Shown: positions 1-11,111 of the stretch, in pieces
Position numbering within the stretch: the stretch's first letter is position 1
Layout: each line of letters begins with the position of its first letter
NCBI GenBank assembly: GCA_009809945.1
Contig: WTPW01000082.1
Coordinates: 62,001 to 126,000, forward strand
Reading direction: 5' to 3'
DNA length: 64,000 nucleotides
Source: Gigaspora margarita
Taxonomy: Eukaryota; Glomeromycota; Glomeromycetes; Diversisporales; Gigasporaceae
Translations under genes and position numbers: made by a program
Notes under the pieces: generated by a model
What the model was told of the DNA's origin: nothing
The model's input: the letters and a program-made list of their open reading frames with translations, nothing else
Database searches by the model: none

Positions 1-12
1 ATTATTGCTACT

Positions 13-912
13 TTGATTTTAGCATCCTTTCCACCACTCTTGTTGTTTTCATGTCTCATTCTTGGGTTTTCTGTATTATTTAAAACTACTGTCTACAACT
101 CCACTTGTTCATATAATAGTGAAAAAAGAGCAAATTATTATTATACTATGAGAAGTAGACAAATTATATATTCTATATGTTCATTGAAACAAATATTAGT
201 ACAATCACCCTTTTTCACCAAAATCAAATTACATTTATATTCTTGCTTCAATAATATTATCTTTTTTTTATTTAAAAATTTGGTGTTTTTAGTTCATTTG
301 ACATTTATTTTAATTATATCATATTCAACAATTTTCTATTATAAATATTATTTTTGCAAGTTTTACATTTTTATCTTCTTTAAAGAACTAAATCTACTAT
401 TGTATTTTTTTATATTCAAATTGAATCCTGTGGAGGACGATAATTTACAGAATGATATTACCAAGCCAAAAAATTTATTGCTATGTAATAATTTGGAGAT
501 AAATGAATTACAGCGAAAAACACTGGGCGAATCTAATAATAATATCGATAAAAAACATGGTTTAGTTGATTCATTTAAAAATTATTTACAGAATGATATT
601 ACTGAGCTAAATAATCTATTGCTATGTAATAATTTGGAGATAAATGATTTACACCAAAAATCACTGAGCGATTTATTCAATTACCTTGATTATTTTAATA
701 AGAAATTCACGAATAAAATTGCTCATGACAACACTTGCCTGAAAAAAATGAAACCGATAGCAATCAATCTTGAAAAATTTTATATTAAACAAAAAAATGT
801 AATTATTAGCATTGAGATATTTAAAAAATTTATAATGAAGAAAATGGATTGGTATAAAGTAAACAAACACTGGTTAGAAATTTTTATAGACATCAATAGT
901 ATTGAGATTTAG
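13..912 (+). CDS. hypothetical protein with internal repeat (possibly partial)
   Basis: This is an open frame of about 299 codons close to the window edge. It has no ATG at its 5' end; the first in-frame ATG is at 148, so the true start may lie in an upstream exon. The first 140 residues are rich in Phe, Ile, Leu and Tyr with several hydrophobic stretches that could be membrane segments. The second half is polar and carries an in-frame duplication: residues encoded by 445-530 recur at 586-671 (LLLCNNLEIN in both), 47 codons apart. Nucleotides 40-170 resemble 12640-12760, so a second remnant of the same family lies in this window. I do not recognise the family. Long translated A+T-rich DNA can mimic such a frame, and no intron or splice evidence helps. 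Confidence 0.35.
   Translation: MILASFPPLLLFSCLILGFSVLFKTTVYNSTCSYNSEKRANYYYTMRSRQIIYSICSLKQILVQSPFFTKIKLHLYSCFNNIIFFLFKNLVFLVHLTFILIISYSTIFYYKYYFCKFYIFIFFKELNLLLYFFIFKLNPVEDDNLQNDITKPKNLLLCNNLEINELQRKTLGESNNNIDKKHGLVDSFKNYLQNDITELNNLLLCNNLEINDLHQKSLSDLFNYLDYFNKKFTNKIAHDNTCLKKMKPIAINLEKFYIKQKNVIISIEIFKKFIMKKMDWYKVNKHWLEIFIDINSIEI
445..671 (+). repeat. in-frame direct duplication, two ~86-bp copies
   Basis: Copies lie at 445-530 and 586-671, spaced exactly 141 bp (47 codons), so the reading frame is kept. Both encode LQNDIT followed by NLLLCNNLEIN. Their close similarity suggests a fairly recent duplication. Confidence 0.75.
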
Positions 913-1395
913 AAATAGTTTTAATTTTTCAGAATTATTATTCCATTCTTCATCTCCTAAACTCAAACATTTTAAAATATTTATTTATTTATTACAATTG
1001 GCTAAATAACTAGATACAATGTTGTTTAGCTTGAGGGATTTGACTTATCTCTACCATTATTAGAAAAAATCAATACTGAAAATACAAAATTAAAATTTAA
1101 ATTATGGGGACCGACGGTGGCCTAAAGCAAGTTAATTACTCTCACGAAAATAAAATAAAACCTCTAGGGTACCTTTGATCATTTTTTTACAACAACTACA
1201 AAATTGAAAGTAGAACCTAAATCTTATCATCCGATCAATTTAATACTATTCTGATCCCTATTCAAAAAATACTTTGAAGAACAATTTTGGTTTATTTCTC
1301 ATAGAGAAAATTATAATAAAAAATACTTTGAATCTATGTTAGCTTCCCAAATTTAAATACAAAATACTTATTTATTTATTTTTATTTTGTAAATC
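913..1395. other. no gene seen; fragment of a fold-back end
   Basis: A+T-rich DNA without a supportable gene. Positions about 970-1012 (ATTTATTTATTTATTAC, then AATTGGCTAAATAACT) resemble the left end of the fold-back element that begins at 1396, so this is probably a truncated relative. Confidence 0.4.
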
Positions 1396-1923
1396 AAATT
1401 GTCTAAATAATCGGTTTAAAAACTAGTGCTTTAAATTGAATAGCCTGAGAGAGAGAATTCTATAGAAATTTTCATCAGCAATTCAAACTACTGAAAAATC
1501 TCATAAACTTATCATATACCCTCAATTCCTGTTATCTCGAATCAAAGAATTCCCGTGATCTAATGGAAAGTCAATCGAGCTATCGTTTATTCAAGTATAG
1601 AGGACTACAGCTAAAAATATAATCGATAAGTGTTTTTTAAGTTTTTGATAATGTTATTATATATATAGTAACATCTTTTTTTTAGGAATGACTTGCGAAG
1701 TAGGGCAAAAGCTTGAATATTTAAGACTGGCTTAGATAACAAAGCTTTAATCGATTTTCTATTTTTTATGGGAATTCTTTGGATCGAGATGACAGGAGCT
1801 AATGGCATTTGATAAGTTTATGAGATTTTTCGTCAGTCAGAATTGCTAGTGAAATTTTCAATAGCAATTCTCTCTTAAGCTATTCATATGAGGACTAGTT
1901 CAAAGCCATTATTTAGTCAATTT
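1396..1923. mobile_element. fold-back element with ~170-bp inverted arms
   Basis: The left arm, from AAATTGTCTAAATAATCGG to about 1565, is matched in reverse complement by the right arm, about 1755-1923, which ends TTATTTAGTCAATTT. Shared blocks include ACTAGT, GAATAGC, GAGAGAATT, AAAATCTCATAAACTTATCA, ATCTCGA and CAAAGAATTCCC. The central loop of about 190 bp has no gene. No transposase is present, so this is a non-autonomous element. No clear target duplication was found; flanking ATTTATTT simple sequence hides the borders. Confidence 0.75.
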
Positions 1924-3413
1924 TTATTTATTTATTATTTATTTATTCATTACTCGAATTATTTTGTCATAATTTATATTAGAAAGAAATTTATTTCATT
2001 ATCGCAACAACTCGATTCCAAAAATTTTTAATTAAATCATACAATTGTAAAAAAAAATTTTTTTTAAAGAAAGTAAATAACAATTAAATTTTTCTATTAT
2101 AATTCTTCATCAAGTAACGTACGTGAATCTCTTTGTTAAATATTTTTCTAATTAATTATGGACTCTAGTAAATAAAAAAAGTTAACACAAGGATCTATTC
2201 ATCACAAACATGGGGGTTGCCCACATCTTTCAATAACATCATCCTGATAGTTACATATCATCTGGCTAACAATATGCAGAGAACACCACAACTATAACGT
2301 TCACCTAAGTGACAGCATAACTTCAACCCATACTTGTTAAGTAAGAATGAGGGTTGCCCACACTCACCTTCTTTTCAACTCCTTGGATGAATGTTTTATT
2401 TTCAAAATTTCTGATTTTCAGGTACCACATAATTCACATTATTATATATATTAAAATATACATAATAGTATTAAGTCACATGACTTGATAACAAAAATGA
2501 ATTGTTTTTATGTTTCACAATAATGTATTTTTTAAAAATTCCTAAATTCAGTGATTTTTTGTTAGATCACATGACACAGCACTAAATAATTTTATAATGC
2601 ATTATACTAACATTAGTTGGCTCTTGTTTTAACAATAAAATTATGTTTTCTATTTTGAATTTTGTAACTTTCTTTATTGTTGCATTTCTTTTGCTTGATA
2701 AGGATTTAATTATTATATCTCCTAAAATTGAAATAGTAAGTTTTTTTGAACGGATGTAATTTTTAGGTTTTCTCCACTTAATCCAAGAGAGAAAAAAAAT
2801 TTATGAAAAAAAAGTTTTCTTGAACGATTTAATAGATTTAATTTGATATTTGAATTAGGGATCCTTTTATAGCAAACTCGATAATGAACATAATATTATT
2901 ATTAAATAAAATCTATCTCATTCGAAATTATTAAAGTAAATTTTTTGTTTTGCTTAAAAACTATTTTGTTATTGTTAAGATTTATTTATTGTAAAAACTG
3001 GTTTTTATATTATTGTTTAATTCCCATATTTACATTTCATGGTGCTGAATTTGCTATGTTAAAAATAGATTCAGTTAGGGACTTTAATTTGTAGTACAAT
3101 TAAAATCCAATTTATTTCATTTGCAAAACATCAGGCCTTTGTTGTAAAAAAAATTTTTTTGAATTAAATTTATTCTGTTTGTATGCATTTTAAAGCAGGT
3201 TAACTGTTTGAAACTTTTATATTAAAAATTTTTATTGCCATATTATTCCAATACATATCTTTTAATTATTAAACCGGTTTATGTAATCATTATCATTTAT
3301 ATTTTTTTGTTACGGTATGAAGTCACATGATAATAGCAGTTGCAACAATTAACCTAAAATTGATATTGTTCTTACATTTTAATAATAGTAATAATAATTT
3401 TTTTCAAACTGAA
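1924..3413. other. A+T-rich DNA with no supportable gene
   Basis: Many short open frames exist but none has coherent protein-like composition. Around 2205-2370 the phrase GGGTTGCCCACA occurs twice in a slightly less A+T-rich patch that I cannot identify. Confidence 0.4.
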
Positions 3414-3560
3414 AAGAAAATTTTTCAAGACCTGATTTTTCGCAAATTTGTATTATTGCGCAGCACTTGGAATTATAAGTGCATTCTAATATGCATTCTA
3501 AGCCTCAAAAATGCTGCGCAATAATGTACATCAGGCTTGAGAAAATGTAAAAAATTTTCT
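3414..3560. mobile_element. small inverted-repeat element (MITE-like)
   Basis: AGAAAATTTTTCAAGACCTGAT at the left is matched by the reverse complement of ATCAGGCTTGAGAAAATG plus AAAATTTTCT at the right. The inner pair TTATTGCGCAGCA and TGCTGCGCAATAA is perfect. A second partial copy of the right half lies at about 3624-3702 (GTGCGTTCCAATATGCGTGC, then ATGCTGTGTGATAATGCACA). Confidence 0.6.
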
Positions 3561-3944
3561 TTTTTTTGAATAAACAAGTATTTTTATTCTAATTATTATT
3601 ATGTAAGAATAACAAAGAAAAAAAGTGCGTTCCAATATGCGTGCTAAGCCCAATGCTGTGTGATAATGCACATTTGCAACTTGAATAAATGTAAAATTTC
3701 TCTATAATCATTAACAAGTTTCTTACATTTAATTATTTATGCAAGAGTTAAGTTTCTATGAATTTATTTAAAATAGGGCTGTGCGAAATTGCATGTCTTA
3801 AAAATAAATTGCAAAATAGATTTTTTCAATTTCTTTTGTCTTACGATATTTTTATTTATTTGCTATTTAATTATCGATTTGTCCCAAATCGAAGATAAAT
3901 TTATTCTTGTGATAAATTATGACTATGAAGAGTCAGTAAAAGCA

Positions 3945-4539
3945 ACGAATTACAATTCCATAAAAAAAGCAACTGCTGATATAGTAAAACTCCTTAAAAA
4001 AAAGAATAAACTTCTCAAACAAGAAATGATCGCCTCAGGCAAAACAATAAATGAGTCATCAGAAAAGAAAGTTTGCTCTTTAAGAAAAAGAATAAACTCC
4101 TCAAACAAGAAAATGATCACCTCAGACAAAAGAATAAATGAGTCATGAATGATTGTTTGCTCCTTAAACAAGAAAATAATCGAGTCAGAAAAGAAAATTT
4201 TCTCCTCAGGGAAGAAAGATTGCTCCTCAAACAAGAAAATGATTATTTGCATTTTAAAAAAGAAAATGACTAAAATTTTACAAACTTGGAACATTCAAGC
4301 GACATCGTAAAGAATAAGAAAAAAAGAAGAATGTTGTCAGATTCAGAAATAAGAAGACTTTTAAATATATTAAATCCAATCGATCCATTATTAGCCTACA
4401 AATAGCGTCAAATCTTTAATTCTGAAAGTGACATTAAAATTATTAAATCGAGAATTAAAGATTTTGATAAATTTATACATAAGCAGTTAATCCCAGAATT
4501 AAAGAAAGTTTTTAATTATTTTAATTTTATTTCGAATTA
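3945..4539 (+). pseudogene. decayed coiled-coil gene remnant
   Basis: The segment 3985-4272 is a degenerate tandem repeat encoding Leu/Lys/Glu/Asn-rich coiled-coil sequence. The most coherent frame runs from the ATG at 4144 to the stop at 4270-4272 and reads LLLKQENNRV, NFLLREE, RLLLKQENDYL, a clear heptad-like pattern. The same motif (KLLKQEN) appears upstream at about 4080-4120 in the same frame after a stop, and in shifted frames before that, so the coding sequence has been broken by stops and frameshifts. A further piece (MLSDSEIRRLLNILNP, stop, then SESDIKIIKSRIKDFDKFI) runs to a TAA near 4540. The function is unknown. A MITE begins directly downstream. Confidence 0.45.
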
Positions 4540-4540
4540 A

Positions 4541-4758
4541 ATATAGAAAAGGTGTCACTTCCTGCAAATTTCTAGGAATGAAGAATTAGACGAATCATGT
4601 ATTTACGAAAATTAATGCAAAACCACTCCATGTGACCAATCAGTATTGTGCAAACAGATTGGTTACATGAAGTCATGCTGAATCAATTTTCGTGATTATG
4701 TGATTCGTCTAATTCTTTATTCCTGGAAAGTTTGCTGGAGGTGTTACCTATTCCATAT
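4541..4758. mobile_element. MITE with ~95-bp terminal inverted repeats
   Basis: The two halves are nearly complete reverse complements. GAAGAATTAGACGAATCA, TTTACGAAAATT and CATGTGACCAATC on the left pair with GATTGGTTACATG, AATTTTCGTGATT and TGATTCGTCTAATTC on the right, with a spacer of about 15 bp near 4650. No coding capacity. Confidence 0.8.
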
Positions 4759-5171
4759 TTTTTTATTGTATAAATTTTAGTTTGTAAATTCTTAATATTT
4801 TTAATTGATCAGATGTATTGTTTTGTAATATCTTATTACATATCTCTAAAAAATTAAATTAATAAATAAAGTTACTTTACATATAACTGATAATCAAAAA
4901 AAATATGAACCCATGAGCTGTTAAGTCATGTGATTTATTAGGATTAATCGTTAATATAAAGGCAATTTTTAACTTACTTTTTTCTGCTATATACTTAAAT
5001 GTTTAATTTTATTAGAAACAAAGAATGCAAGAGCGAGTAGTTGTTAAACGAAACTATAAGCAGGTGATATTTAGCACCACATGGTTTCGTCTAAACTATA
5101 GAGTGACTTGTATAGAAATTGTTGATCATCACAGTAAGCCAATCAAAACAACAATTGATTTTGATTTGTGA

Positions 5172-5364
5172 GATGTGCATTCCTAATTAGATTCAAAGTT
5201 GATTTTTAAATGAATTCATTCAATTTTAATTGACAAATTTTGAGAGTCAAAAATTTTTTTGTAAGAGGATCAACAGTCCTAATATAATTCTATGAGGTGA
5301 TGCATTCCTAATTAGGATTCAATAAATTCAATTGACAAATTTTGAGAGCTAAAAATTTTTTGTA
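5172..5364 (+). repeat. two direct copies of a ~70-90 bp repeat
   Basis: GCATTCCTAATTAG, ATTCAAT and ATTGACAAATTTTGAGAG followed by AAAAATTTTTTGTAA occur at 5172-5264 and again at 5299-5364. The second copy lacks about 25 bp. Confidence 0.65.
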
Positions 5365-5484
5365 AATAAATTTATATTACAGGCATCCGATCTTCTATTT
5401 TGCAGGGGTTTGTTTTGTGATTAATTACGCAATTATAAAAAAAATCTAACAATTCAAATTTTTTATTTTAAAACAATACACAGT

Positions 5485-5591
5485 TATAATTTCGGTGACA
5501 AATAATTCTAATTTAATTGTCAATAAAGAATTATTTGTCACCAAAAATTAGAATTATAATTCTTCACTAATTATTTGCCACCGAAATTAGA
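5485..5591. repeat. nested hairpin with GGTGACAAATAATTC arms
   Basis: CGGTGACAAATAATTCT is followed 24 bp later by its near-perfect reverse complement AGAATTATTTGTCACC, and then by a further related arm TAATTATTTGCCACCG. The flanks TTATAATT and AATTATAA extend the pairing. Confidence 0.6.
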
Positions 5592-6129
5592 ATTTACTAC
5601 AGTATTAAAACTGAAACAAAGAAGTGAAGTTTTGTACAAGGTTTATTCTAACAAAATGCTATAATGCGCTATGGATTTTGGCAAGAATATTTATTAATAA
5701 AAAATTTATAAAGTTTGTGATATATCAATCAATCGAGAAATTATAAGTGCTACTGAGAATGCATCATTTCTGCCTGGTATATAGTTTTCATCTTCAGTCA
5801 ACCAAATTTTTGAAAGTAAATTTTGATATTTGTTACAAAAATTTAAATAACTTGCGAATTTTTTTTTGCAAATTTCATGTTTGCAAATTCTTTTTTTATG
5901 TTTTTGCAAAATTTGATAAATTATTGAGTTTTTAGATCTCAACTGTTTTGTGACTGAGATTGGACAAAAACGCATATTAATATTGTAGATTGGCAATGTC
6001 GTATTTCGTTTGATACAGAATTCGCACAGGAGTATTTTTTGATGTTATTTTTTGGCATTTTAGTTTGAATTAAATATTTTTGTTAGAGTAATAGGCACCT
6101 TTTATATAATTTTATTATTCATTAAAACA

Positions 6130-6185
6130 TAAGAATTCTAATAATAGTACAAAAAAATTAGCCATTCAGACAAAAGACCTTTTGC
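6130..6185 (+). repeat. dispersed repeat copy (CATTCAGACAAAAGACC core)
   Basis: AAGAATTCTAATAATAGTAC, then TTAGCCATTCAGACAAAAGAC. Related copies occur near 9974, 10231, 10541, 10947, 15927 and 16159, with a reverse-complement copy at 16921-16946. I saw none elsewhere in the window. Confidence 0.65.
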
Positions 6186-7251
6186 AGAGTGAAAAAGAAT
6201 TTTATTCTAAAAAAGGTTCATTTTTTGTTTCAAGAATTTACTCGCAAAGCTCGATAAATAATTAGTAATTATTTTCCATCTATTCTAACAGAACCTTAAT
6301 TATGTAAGAATCGAATGTTCTTGATTTCTATGATAACTTATAATTAAAATTTTGATAAAAGACGCATAGGTTCTTAAAAACATTTACTCAAAATACGTTA
6401 CTAATACAAATTGCGTAAACACAGCGTGTAATTTTTTGCTTATTAGTGATAATTGGAGCGATTATCTCAGAAATAATCAAGAATATTCTTTCAAAATTGA
6501 CAATCTTTACATGAAAAGTGTTTGTATTGTATCTTTAATTAGGTAAGGATATTTAACAAAGAAACATGCGTAGTTATTGGACTTTGCCAGTAAAATTAAG
6601 TACTCTATACAAATTAGTTAATTAATAAAAAATTTGGTTTATACATAACACTTGACCAATGTTATTTTTTTGTGTATATGTAAGATATTTCAAGAATCAG
6701 CTAAATAAACTAATTTATATATATCAGATATCATAGTTGTTAATTTATTTTACATAGACTTAATTTTTATTTCTATACAAAGTTATTCAAAAATTAATTT
6801 AGCTATTTATAAAGTTATTTTCTCAATGAAACAAGTCTTATGCGTATTAATCACTCTCCTTTTTACTAATTAGAAAATTTTTTTACACGTCATAGTCCTT
6901 TTGTTTAACTCTTTTTGTTTCATAATTAATAATAAGTAAAATTAAAGAAATAGTTGCGAAATAACTTTTACGCGAAAAGCCAATGAGCTTTAAATTAGAT
7001 AAAGATATTAAACAAAGAAATGTAGTTTTAGTAAGCACTGGTGGTATTGGGTTTAGTTATTTATATCATTTCTTAACTATAAATACTGTAATTCATAATA
7101 TTTCAGTAATTAATTATTTAAAGAGTCATTCATGACTTTCACGCTCAAAAAAAATATCAATATAGCAACAAACATGAATAAAAAAAAGTTAATGTATCAC
7201 TAAAAATTCAAAATAACCCTGAGGACCAAAATCTTAAAGTTCCAGTTTACA

Positions 7252-7403
7252 TTAAGGGCCTAACATATATTACGTAATATTTTTTTATTAAGGGAGTTAC
7301 CCGCCTCCCCCCTACGTCATATATGAAGTATATATATAGTATATTATACCCAGCTACCCCCCTCCCCCCTAAAAATATTACGTAATATCAGTTAGCGCCC
7401 TAA
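7252..7403. mobile_element. MITE abutting an open reading frame
   Basis: TTAAGGGCCTAAC, then ATATTACGTAATATTTTT at the left pairs with AAAAATATTACGTAATAT, then GTTAGCGCCCTAA at the right. The centre carries C-rich tracts (GCCTCCCCCCTA and CTACCCCCCTCCCCCC). Its right end touches the 5' limit of the open frame at 7396-7896. Confidence 0.65.
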
Positions 7404-7896
7404 TCAGAAATTCAAATTCTCAGATGAGATAAAAAATAACAATGATGTCTACGCATTCCAACATTTTGTTAAAATTCTTTGCCAGAATGTTTGTAATTTT
7501 GATAACCAAAGGGGTAAGAACTACATACAATATTCTTTGGATATCACGAGTGAGACTTTTTTGGATTCTAAATACAACTACATGACGAAGAATTTATGGA
7601 CAAACATAAGATATCTCAACATCAACATCTTATTCATCTTGGTTAAGAATCATGAGCATGTATTCCATATGGAGGAGCTTTTTGGTGATGTTATTATCAC
7701 AATTGATCCACTATATAATTTAACATTTAAATACCAATTGGATAACATTCAAGAATTTACAACTATCCTTCAAAAATTTAATCCACAAACTATTCTCAAC
7801 GTTTGTGAAAATCACAAAAATGCTACTATTTACAATAAAGCATCTTTAAATTCATGTTTCAATGTTAAGAATATCAAGGTTAAAAGAGGAATTTAA
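7396..7896 (+). CDS. hypothetical protein fragment (no ATG; probable exon or broken gene)
   Basis: An open frame of 166 codons begins just after a TAG that lies inside the neighbouring MITE. It reads NNNDVYAFQHFVKIL, then YIQYSLDITSETFLDSKY and NEHVFHMEELFGD-like sequence, ending in TAA at 7894-7896. The first ATG is internal (7582). The composition (mixed polar and hydrophobic, with His and Trp) is more protein-like than the surrounding DNA. The absence of a start and the MITE at its edge suggest that a 5' exon was displaced or destroyed. I cannot assign a family. A second frame (ATG at 7896) overlaps its stop and may be the continuation after a one-base shift. Confidence 0.4.
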   Translation, partial: RPNQKFKFSDEIKNNNDVYAFQHFVKILCQNVCNFDNQRGKNYIQYSLDITSETFLDSKYNYMTKNLWTNIRYLNINILFILVKNHEHVFHMEELFGDVIITIDPLYNLTFKYQLDNIQEFTTILQKFNPQTILNVCENHKNATIYNKASLNSCFNVKNIKVKRGI

Positions 7897-8057
7897 TGGA
7901 ATATCAGACCAACTTAATACAGGAAGAAATTGACATCCTAATTTTTAGATATCTGAAAGCTGGGAAATATATTAGGAAATGGAACCTAAGAAGTGGTGGT
8001 AAACCAAAAATTACATTAGTCAAAAAAATTTTTTCAATGCCCAGACACTTAAAATGA
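7896..8057 (+). CDS. short ORF overlapping the preceding stop (possible frameshifted continuation)
   Basis: The ATG at 7896-7898 overlaps the TAA of the upstream frame. It encodes 53 residues beginning MEYQTNLIQEEIDILIFRYL and ending KKIFSMPRHLK before TGA at 8055-8057. It has protein-like composition and could be the next part of the upstream gene if a frameshift or intron separates them. No family recognised. Confidence 0.3.
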   Translation: MEYQTNLIQEEIDILIFRYLKAGKYIRKWNLRSGGKPKITLVKKIFSMPRHLK

Positions 8058-8157
8058 TTGTCAAGAAATGTTTGATTATATCCAAGATTACTTGCAAGTG
8101 CGAGCAACAATTTTTCTTTGCCAATCTGATTGATTATATTATAAAGTCAATTAATTA

Positions 8158-8265
8158 ATCAAAGATGTACAAAAAATCAAAGACGTACAAAAAATCAAAG
8201 TCGTACAAAAAATCAAAGACGTACAAAAAGTCAAAGACGTACAAAAAATCAAAGACGTACAAAAT
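8158..8265 (+). repeat. minisatellite, six 18-bp units
   Basis: Six near-identical copies of ATCAAAGACGTACAAAAA. Read in one frame this is (IKDVQK)6 and continues to a stop near 8319; in another frame it starts at an ATG and reads (KSKTYK)n. Both frames stay open because the unit is a multiple of three. It may be a repetitive C-terminus of the gene remnant upstream. Confidence 0.85.
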
Positions 8266-8319
8266 GAGAATAATATGATAGGAACAGGCACCAGAAAAAG
8301 CCCGTACATAATTAATTGA

Positions 8320-9699
8320 AAGGATTTTTTATCGAATTTATATCTATTTCAAAATTCTTTGCTAAATATTACTCATGCCAGTCAATGATTAAATAGAAAA
8401 ATCTACACACAAAAAATTTTCAGATCATGTGACTTTGCATGATTAATGATATGTTTCATTTTTAAATAAAATTTTTTTATTGATATAAGTGAAATAATAG
8501 TGGTAATGCCAGCTAGACAATTTTATTTTGGAATCCATCGTCCACCTCAATGGAATTACTTTAGAAACTTTATGTAATGCAAATAATAATTAAAAAAGAA
8601 TACTTTTTATATTAATGCTAAGAATCTTACTAAATCACATGACTTAACATCCGTATTTTTAATTATCAGTTATATAAATCGATTTATTAAAGCCAAATCT
8701 GGATCTGCTCTTTCAAAAGGTTATTAAACTTTATAGCTTTAGACTGGTTAGCTTTATTTAAAGTATAAATTGCGCAAACGAACGTAACTAATTTAATTTT
8801 TTTAGAGAAAAGTATATAAAATTAAAATATTTTACTCAGATTAATAACATATTCTACTTACTGCTTAATTTTATATAGAAAATTTCAGCTGAATTTTGGT
8901 ATCAGAATATAGAATAATTTCAGTAAGAAATTTAGGGAAAACTTGACTCAGATTTAAAGATAATTTCAGCCAAAATTTTAATCTGGCTAAATTCTAGTGA
9001 CAAGTTATCCATAAATTTCATCCGAAATTATTCAACTGAAATTATTTCTTGGCTGAAATTACCAGTATTGATTATCTAAATTCTGACTGGAATTAACACA
9101 CTCTGGCCAAATTTCTTCGTAATCACGTGCTGTTTATCAAATTTTAATATTCAAAATTTTATACAAGGTTAACTATTACAACCGAATCTAAGTGTACTAA
9201 AAATCAATATGTAATCTAAATGCAGATAGACTTTTTGAGTAATCTTAAACGAGTCTTGAAACGGTAATTCGAACAAATTTTTCTGAGTCATTCATGTGCC
9301 ATGCCATAATACTCTGAAATTTAGTAAATTTCTTTATTATAATATATAAATTAATCTTAATAATAATTATTGCCAAAAATAACAAGAAATATCTTTGTAC
9401 TTGCGCTGCTTGGAATTGGGATGAAGTTGAATATAGAAATAAGAGTGCTATCGAAAAACTACGGTATCCGCCCGAGTTGTGAGCTGAAATTGCACGAAAT
9501 CACGTGGCTTGAATAGAAGAAAAGATTAAATGTTTTTATCCAATAAGAATCAATTACGTTATATGCTAGCTATATTTTTTTTAGTTTGGATGTTTCTATT
9601 CATAAAATATAATTTTCAATTAAGATTGTAAGCAAACCTTTACACGCAGTTCGTATAAGAATTCTAATTCTACAGTATACAAATGGCCAATGTTATTTT
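8320..9699. other. non-coding, with dense degenerate TTTCAGCC/GGCTGAAA inverted motifs
   Basis: Between about 8874 and 9125 many copies of AATTTCAGC(C/T) and GGCTGAAATT occur in both orientations, as in a decayed fold-back repeat. The remainder is plain A+T-rich DNA. Confidence 0.4.
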
Positions 9700-10670
9700 T
9701 ATATAAATAGCCAATTACCATGCTATTTATAATAGAAATAAGGTCAACAAATACTATTTTTATTAATTAAACCATAGCTTATTGTATTAAACAAACTCTA
9801 CGCGTACTAACTAATTATGCAAAAGTTTGAGTTGCTTTTATTACCGAATTTTTTATAAAGAAATGGTCTATAACTGTACCGAATGCTATTTTATAGTATA
9901 TGAAAAAATGATATTAATTTAAATTACATACCATTCACATTTATTTACAATCATTATTAATAGTACAAAAATTAACCACTCAGACAAAAGACCGAAAACA
10001 TGTAAGAAGCTACCAAACATTTATTTAAAATTCATTACTAATAAAGATTATGTTATCACGTGATAAAATTTTCTTTGTTCATGCTTATCTTAATTAAACT
10101 ATAAATTATTTAAATTATACAAATTCTATACTACATACTAATTATACAAAGTTTGAGTTGCTTTTATTCACAAGATTTTACTAATATATTTAGGGAATTG
10201 CAATTTGCACTCTCTTTACTTTGTTTAATACCATTCGGACAAAAGACTGAAAGAAGCAACCAAATATTTATTTAAAATTCATTACTAATTAAGATTACGT
10301 TATCGCATGAGTAAAATTTTCTTTGTTCATGCTTATCTTAATTAAACCATAACTTATTGTAAATTACTTAAATTATACAAACTCTACTCGTACTTACTAA
10401 TTACGCAAAAGTTTGAGCTGCTATAAATGGACTGAATGCTATTTTTATAGTATATGAATAAAATGATATTAATTTAAATTACACTAAGCATTTTATTTTG
10501 TTTAATACTATTAACATTTATCTCCAACATACCAAAATTAGCCATTCGGACAAAAGACTGAAAACATGTAAGAAGCAACCAAACATTTATTTAAAATTCA
10601 TTACTAATAAAGATTACGTTATCACGTGAGTAAAATTTTCTTTATTCATGCTTATCAGTGTCTTTTCTGA
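9700..10670 (+). repeat. tandem array of ~260-310 bp units
   Basis: Units begin near 9974, 10231 and 10541 with CCATTCGGACAAAAGACTGA and AAGAAGCAACCAAA, then TTCATTACTAATAAAGATTA, GTTATCACGTGAGTAAAATT and TTCATGCTTATCTTAATTAA, then GCAAAAGTTTGAG and GCTATTTTTATAGTATATGA. The region 9763-9950 is the second half of a preceding unit. The first unit has an internal deletion relative to the second. Flanking copies of the core motif are more degenerate. Confidence 0.8.
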
Positions 10671-10674
10671 ATGA

Positions 10675-11111
10675 TTCACATAAAAAAAGTATCTTTACAA
10701 ACTTAAACCAATGAAATGAGTTATTATTTTAGCTTGCTTGTATTAATATATATTATTTTAAAATTTAAGAATTTAACTCACAAATATATGAATGTTAATG
10801 CAGATCAGTATATATGTATATATTCAATTACTATTCAAAGCTAAAACTGAGATAATACATTAAGGATGTATAAATCAAATTTTCTTATTCCAAAGCTATC
10901 TCTGTAGATTAAAGAAGTGAACTACAAATAGTTAACCTCTGGATTAACCATTCAGACAAAAAGACTGGATGTATATATAAAAAAACAAATGAATTCTTAG
11001 TAAAAAAATAAAAAGATGCATTACAGACTCTACAAATACATTAATGGCACTCAATTGTGACTTAAAAAAAATAATTAACTGCTCTCAGAAGTTCAGCAAC
11101 TTGACTTAATA
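10675..11111. other. no gene seen; one dispersed-motif copy
   Basis: A+T-rich DNA with a CCATTCAGACAAAAAGACT copy at about 10948. It leads into the sirtuin remnant. Confidence 0.35.

Larger units (their letters stand above)
4759..7251. other. repeat-containing non-coding stretch
   Basis: No gene is supported. It contains a direct repeat (5172-5264 and 5299-5364), a hairpin-rich segment (5485-5591) and one copy of the CATTCAGACAAAAGACC dispersed motif at about 6162. Short frames at 5706-5996 overlap on both strands and are not convincing. Confidence 0.4.

Noticed and set aside
6990-7134. Frame reading NVVLVSTGGIGFSYLYH, suggesting a nucleotide-binding GxGG loop
   Set aside because: It is short (about 45 codons), lacks any other conserved motif of sirtuins or Rossmann proteins, and lies in plain A+T-rich DNA.
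8158-8265. CRISPR-like array
   Set aside because: The 18-bp units are contiguous with no spacers, and the organism is eukaryotic.
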